Source: Rhyzopertha dominica (Eukaryota > Arthropoda > Insecta > Coleoptera > Bostrichidae). Taken from it: a stretch of DNA of 64,000 bases. Positions 59,675-64,000 of the stretch are shown piece by piece. The stretch covers positions 50,613,325 through 50,677,324 of the forward strand of contig QCXZ01000064.1 in the NCBI GenBank assembly GCA_025024175.1. Direction: 5' to 3'. A program made the translations under genes and the position numbers. A model generated the notes under the pieces. It was not told the DNA's origin and did no database searches. It saw only the letters and a list, made by a program, of their open reading frames with translations. Numbering within the stretch: the first letter of the stretch is position 1; every line of letters starts with the position of its first letter.

Positions 59675-60503
59675 TACTTCCACATCCAATTGTCAAAATG
59701 ACATTTACGTTTTTATTTCGTATACTATACGATTAGTAATCAGGTTTTGAGCATTTTTTTTCTCTACACATTTTTTTCTAAGACAAACAGTCCTCGTGAT
59801 AGCAAAAATATATAAATTTTAAAATCGGTTTTTCCAAATAACTTATTAACTTAACAAAAAAATTACAAGAGTGCTTTCTGATCAGAAATTTTATTTTCAA
59901 TATAATAGCAAAATTTTAAAAAAATCGTACGAGCAGGGTCCAAAATAGGTTTCTTGGAAATATTTCGAAAATGTCAAAATTTTGAATAAATTTTCTAAGA
60001 CACTTTTTATTTTATTTCCTATCTGGTAGTATTCTCATTTTTTTAATATATTAAATATATTCGGAGATATTTAGGAAAAACCGTTTTCTTTGCTTTTTTG
60101 CTAATATCTTCTAAACAGTTTGCTGCACCGAAAATTTATAAGAACGAATAATACTCGCAGTTATTCTACTAATCACATACTAAAACAAAAAAAAGTAAAA
60201 ATTTGCAAAAAAAGTAGTTATCCTCCAATTTCGTCCCCTTCCCGATACCCTATTTACCCCACAAACAATAGGTCGTTTTGAGTAGTTGAAATTTATACGT
60301 TTGCCAAATTTCAAGTTAATATATTAAGTCTTTCAAAAGTTATCGTGCCCACAAACAATACCACAGACACACAGACAAGAAATTCTTTTTGCTCAAATTT
60401 TGTATTTTTGCGTATTCGACCATTTGAAAGCGAATGGGCAAATAAAAAATTTTGAAAAATTTTTTCGCGATACAATACTTCCCATCCGTTGGATGTGGAA
60501 GTA
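59675..60503. mobile_element. 850-bp TIR repeat, copy 2
   Basis: This is the second copy of the repeat at 49766-50617, in the same orientation, with the same ends (TACTTCCACATCCAATTG; right end CCGTTGGATGTGGAAGTA) and a few internal deletions of about 5-20 bases. Similarity again begins about 22 bases earlier, at AAACCGCTGCAAA (59653). No coding capacity. Confidence 0.75.
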
Positions 60504-61407
60504 ATATTGGCACCGTTTTATAAAAAAATCAAGTTATCTAAGTTTAAAATTGTCTGTTAGATGGCAATCTGTATATCGCATCAATCGCTAACGAGAAAAT
60601 ATTAAAACTTTATGGTCAAATAGCATTTTCCTCCTACTATTAAACTGCGAGTACCGCATTGTCCTATATTTTTTAGCTTAGACTATAATCGTAACTTTCT
60701 TAAACACTGCAAACTTCAACTTTTTCGCAAAATGACAGATGACGCCAATAAGGCCTAAGATGGACACAGTTATAGTTAACCAAGTGACATTACAATTCAA
60801 TAAGGAATGCAAAAACAGAGCATTCCATTTAAAATAGCAATTAGTCACATTAGTCACATTAATGTCAGCCACAGACATCTTATCTATTATGTAGACGGTT
60901 AATTGTTATGGCGTGCGCGAGAAAATATTGTAACGACCCGCAAGTTGCCTTACTGCTCGTTCGTAGGGCAGCGAGTCTGCGCGGTAAGTCGCGGGTGTGA
61001 CAAAGTAAATGGCGATTGGCGAGATGTGCGGCAGATTCTGTTGTTTGTTGTGACGGTGCCATGACGTTTCCATATTATAATCTTTACTGCGCATGTATAG
61101 TGCGTGCCAGGAAAGAAGTCAGACCTTAGGAATGTAATACTGTCCTCAATTTAAACGGAGCTATCCGTTTGGATGGGCGGAGTTAATAAATTTATTTGCT
61201 AAAATTGTAACCACGAATATTGGCGGAAACACCAATGATTTAACTGTCTAGCGACAATTGTCGTTCCCACCACGTCTGGCTTCGTTCCTAGCGCGCACAA
61301 TATCTGGCCCTACCTCTGCCCGAGGATCATTTGTCACAAAATCTTATTACAACAAACTTCTAGGTATTTAAAATGCGTGTCTATGCTGTGCTGTCTCCAC
61401 CGTAACC
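60504..61407. other. GC- and CpG-richer patch, no gene recognised
   Basis: From about 60900 to 61340 the base composition is far less AT-rich, with many CpG. Overlapping 60-codon minus frames (60880-61094) show no motif. It could be a promoter region or an unrecognised element. Confidence 0.3.
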
Positions 61408-61456
61408 AACTGCAGATAGATCTATTTCGCTATCATTATAGCTCATCAGTGCAATT
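61408..61456 (-). ncRNA. Type I hammerhead ribozyme, complete
   Basis: Minus-strand reading gives every conserved part in order. Stem I 5' strand AATTGCA (61456-61450) is followed by CTGATGA (61449-61443). Stem II is GCTAT/ATAGC with an AATG loop (61442-61429), then GAA (61428-61426). Stem III is ATA/TAT with a GATC loop (61425-61416), starting with A15.1 and ending with U16.1. Next come C17 (61415) and stem I 3' strand TGCAGTT (61414-61408), which pairs over 7 bp including one G-U. All invariant core bases are present. Predicted self-cleavage is after C17, between 61415 and 61414 of the minus strand. Type I (open stem I) is the form common in animal retroelements and satellites. I could not assign tertiary loop contacts. 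The degraded core at 53401-53436 indicates a repeat family. Confidence 0.85.
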
Positions 61457-61800
61457 TAGGTCAAAACGCAGTTGCTTAGCCGGCATAAAGCTCGGCCATC
61501 CCCCTTTATTCTATATTACAAATAGCACCATGAAGGCGTCCGGATTTTCTGATTTGGGAAGTTGGTTACCATAGGTATGTAGAAAATTTTTTTCCTATTT
61601 TGAACAGTACATGAGGTACAGAAGAACGACACTGAGGAGCGCTCTGTATGAGCAGGTGTAACAAACTCCTTCTGAAACTTTTTTGTCACTTAGTGGTTTA
61701 AAAAGCTAGCCAACACTGCATAACAGGTTTTATGTTTTGTCTACATTTATCAAAAGTAGAAGCTGATTTATGTTACTAAATCAGTTCATTGCCTTCATTT
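61457..61800. other. No gene seen
   Basis: DNA between the ribozyme and the gypsy element. The 65-codon plus frame at 61377-61574 overlaps the ribozyme and is not believable as a gene. Confidence 0.3.
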
Positions 61801-62238
61801 AGTGTCAATTAAAAGTAGTGTTGTATACCTACAATTTAGTATATTAATCATAGTACAGATGTTCCAAATTCTAGTTATCAACGAAGGTCATTTTAACATG
61901 TACGGTTGCATCATCCACGAACACGTGTTTGCTTATCACTTTTATGATTCTGTTTTTAAGAACTATAAATGTAAGACCTTCTAGGAGCTCACTAACGAGC
62001 TACCCTTACCAGTACAAACTAGCAAAAGTCTATGTAAAAGAACACTTGTAACTGTTATCATTTTATTACCGAATTCTTGCAAGTGTTCTGATAAGACTAA
62101 ATTTATGTCCAAATTTTACTATTTAAGCGCAGAGATTTTGTAGAGCAACCAGACTTGTTAGGTGAGTCTTACAGTTTGTGTAATAAACCAGCAGTAGAAG
62201 CAAGCAGCGTTTTTCTCCCGAGTCTCCCAACATCATTT
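61801..62238 (+). mobile_element. Probable 5' LTR of a Ty3/gypsy element
   Basis: The right end is fixed by the primer-binding site that follows. The left end is a guess: AGTGTC at 61801 with an ...ATT right end would match the AGT...ATT ends of the 17.6/297 group. A TAATAAA polyadenylation signal lies near 62180. The 3' LTR is outside the window, so the boundaries cannot be verified. Confidence 0.45.
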
Positions 62239-62256
62239 TGGCGCAGTCAGTAGGAT
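62239..62256 (+). other. Retroelement primer-binding site (tRNA-Ser type)
   Basis: TGGCGCAGTCAGTAGGAT starts with the complement of the 3' end of insect tRNA-Ser (…GACTGCGCCA). The same site is used by the 17.6/297 group of gypsy elements. It stands 405 bases ahead of the Gag start. Confidence 0.75.
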
Positions 62257-62660
62257 ATCCATCAGGTGACCAGAAGAACAGAAGTTTGAAGAAATCAACG
62301 TCTGAAAAACCAAGTCAACCAGTGGGTATCCATCCAACCTACATCGGGAAGAGAAATTGCTCAAAACTGTAAGTCCCTTCTTGTCTCCCTTTGATACAAG
62401 TTACCTTGGTGAATCGCTATATTATTTTGCTTTGTTCAAATTATTGTTATATATTATATTGGTAGTTAGTGTAACTATTGGGATTAATTAATTAATTAGT
62501 TATTTGGGTGAAATTAATTATTTAAGTTATTTGGGTGAACATTCAAACCTAATAATATAAAATTACTTTTAAATCGCTAATATTTTAAATCTCTAAATTA
62601 TACTTATACATTTATACTTTTATTCAAATTTAAATTTATTTTTACTTATTTGCAACCATA

Positions 62661-64000
62661 ATGGAAGCAGAAACATCTACACGTAACGCACTCGAAAATT
62701 TAAGTATATCTAGCGAAGACACTCAATATAAATTAAGTTTTCTTTGTTCACTGATTCCAAAAACTTTTGATGGCAATAGACAGGAGTTGCATGAATTTTT
62801 AGGCAATTGTAATAATGCCAACAGCCTCGCACACGAAACCCAAAAGCCTGCATTAATAGCATTTATTGTGTCAAAATTAACGGGAAATGCTAAAGCACAG
62901 TTAAGAGACAAGGAATTTGACTCTTGGAATGAATTGGAATATTTATTAAAACAATTATATTCTGACCAGAAACATTATGTTCAATTAATGCAAGAATTAA
63001 ATAATCTTACTCAAAGTAGAGACGAAAGCGTTTTACGATTTTATAATAAAATTGATAATTTAACTACTCGATTGTTAAACACGGTAGAAATTACCGATGA
63101 AAGTGAACGTACAGGTAGAGTCGTGATGATAAAAGAACTCGCTTTACAAAGATTTATCTATCACTCACAGCCTGAAATATCAAGATTTTTAAGAGTAAAA
63201 TTGCTGAAAAATTTAAATGCTGCAATGGAGGAAGAAAGAGCACTGAATCTAAATAAAAATTATTCTAAACCTAAACAGGTTATTAAGTGCCAAAATTGTA
63301 ATAAGTTAGGACACTTAACGAAAAATTGCTACGCAAAGCGTACCTTTTCAAATTCTAAAAGAATTAATCATGTATCTAATTCAAATAATTCACGAATGAA
63401 TTATTCTTATGCAAAAAATACTAGTAATCAACAAGTAAAAACTTGTTCTTATTGCAAGAAAAGAGGTCATTTAATTAATGAGTGTTACAAAAGAATAAAT
63501 AAGCAAACTAAAGTTGGACAAATGCCAACTTCACAAACCTCTTCTGAGCCATTGAATCCAAAACCTGGTAATTTAAATATTGTTACTATGAGTCCTTTTT
63601 GTGGTAGCGCCAGTACAAAGCACATTGTAGATATTTGCCGAATTATGGACGTAGAAGATGATGATTTTGAAAATATTCCCATGCCAGAGGATTTTAATAA
63701 AGCTAGTAATTCATCATCTCCGGCAACTTTTGGAAATTATAAAAATCAAGCTGAAGCTCTTATCGAGGAATCTTTTCCCTTAAATGAAGCGATCTGTTTA
63801 GACGCATATAATTATTTTAATATTCCTCGAAACACGTATTCTTCTAACACGGATTCTTTTAATTTTGATACAAATCCGTCTTATACGAATCTTGGGAGTT
63901 CGTCTTATTATCCACACTTGCATAATCCTAATTTTTATGTTTATGACAGGCCTCAATATTCTATTATCATAGATTGCCTGATCCATTATGCAGTGTCCAC
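62661..64000 (+). CDS. gag: Ty3/gypsy Gag polyprotein, open to the window end
   Basis: An uninterrupted frame of at least 446 codons starts at the ATG at 62661 (CATAATGG context) and runs off the window. Residues 1-200 are a capsid-like, helix-rich region with LTGNAKAQLRDKEFDSWNEL and YVQLMQELNNLTQSRDESV, typical of gypsy-group Gag. Two CCHC zinc knuckles follow: CQNCNKLGHLTKNC (residues 210-223) and CSYCKKRGHLINEC (262-275), which bind the RNA genome. An Asn/Ser/Tyr-rich tail follows. No protease motif is seen before the edge. Gag packages the element's RNA in cytoplasmic particles. The open frame of over 1.3 kb with a proper primer site upstream suggests a young element. Whether pol is intact cannot be told. 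The 62-65-codon minus frames here are antisense shadows. Confidence 0.9.
   Translation, partial: MEAETSTRNALENLSISSEDTQYKLSFLCSLIPKTFDGNRQELHEFLGNCNNANSLAHETQKPALIAFIVSKLTGNAKAQLRDKEFDSWNELEYLLKQLYSDQKHYVQLMQELNNLTQSRDESVLRFYNKIDNLTTRLLNTVEITDESERTGRVVMIKELALQRFIYHSQPEISRFLRVKLLKNLNAAMEEERALNLNKNYSKPKQVIKCQNCNKLGHLTKNCYAKRTFSNSKRINHVSNSNNSRMNYSYAKNTSNQQVKTCSYCKKRGHLINECYKRINKQTKVGQMPTSQTSSEPLNPKPGNLNIVTMSPFCGSASTKHIVDICRIMDVEDDDFENIPMPEDFNKASNSSSPATFGNYKNQAEALIEESFPLNEAICLDAYNYFNIPRNTYSSNTDSFNFDTNPSYTNLGSSSYYPHLHNPNFYVYDRPQYSIIIDCLIHYAVS

Noticed and set aside
1..64000. tRNA, rRNA genes and CRISPR arrays
   Set aside because: No cloverleaf with a GGTTCRANYCC arm, no rRNA blocks and no regularly spaced direct repeats were found by reading. 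A tRNAscan run would be decisive.

Overview
This is AT-rich animal DNA, almost certainly from an insect. There are no bacterial operon features. The host-gene exons carry eukaryotic splice sites, and nearly everything else is transposon debris of types common in arthropods: mariner, CAGGG-ended IS630/Tc1-mariner-like elements, Penelope, R1/RTE/jockey-like LINEs, Crypton-like and Ty3/gypsy elements. The exact order cannot be told from the sequence. Scattered single Ns suggest a draft or polished assembly.

The only confident host gene is Hnf4, the HNF4 nuclear receptor, on the minus strand. Its first coding exon lies at 48892-49036. The exon encoding zinc finger 1 of the DNA-binding domain lies at 7640-7847. 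Both have good splice sites, and the reading frame is continuous across the join. The window is therefore mostly one intron of about 41 kb (7848-48891), plus the start of the next intron (1-7639) and the region upstream of the gene (49037-64000). The second zinc finger and the ligand-binding domain lie beyond the left edge.

Layout by position: a foldback element (429-1449); a decayed LINE (3061-4173) followed directly by a decayed Crypton-type tyrosine recombinase (4200-5160); a decayed DDE transposase (5757-6205); the Hnf4 finger exon (7640-7847); a CAGGG-ended MITE (12416-13031); a structurally complete mariner with an open transposase (19887-21217); a second, decayed TIR transposon (22009-23142); mariner and LINE scraps (24810-25609); a decayed R1-like LINE (34051-34820); two opposed transposase fragments (38900-39690); a head-to-head pair of Penelope 3' ends forming a near-perfect inverted repeat of about 1.2 kb (43238-44468); another transposase relic (47124-47695); the first Hnf4 exon; a duplicated repeat of about 850 bp (49766-50617 and 59675-60503, with a fragment near 31.6 kb); a decayed Penelope with YVDD reverse transcriptase (50949-52176); a long foldback (52267-53379); and, at the right edge, the 5' end of a Ty3/gypsy element whose Gag frame (62661 to the window end) is uninterrupted.

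The most unusual signal is a complete type I hammerhead ribozyme on the minus strand at 61408-61456. A second copy of its core sits at 53401-53436. Several other retroelement-linked hammerhead-like motifs are present at about 11.1, 12.1, 35.0, 43.3, 44.4 and 58.4 kb. The window holds no coherent multi-gene pathway: it is one developmental and metabolic transcription factor gene stretched by many generations of mobile elements.
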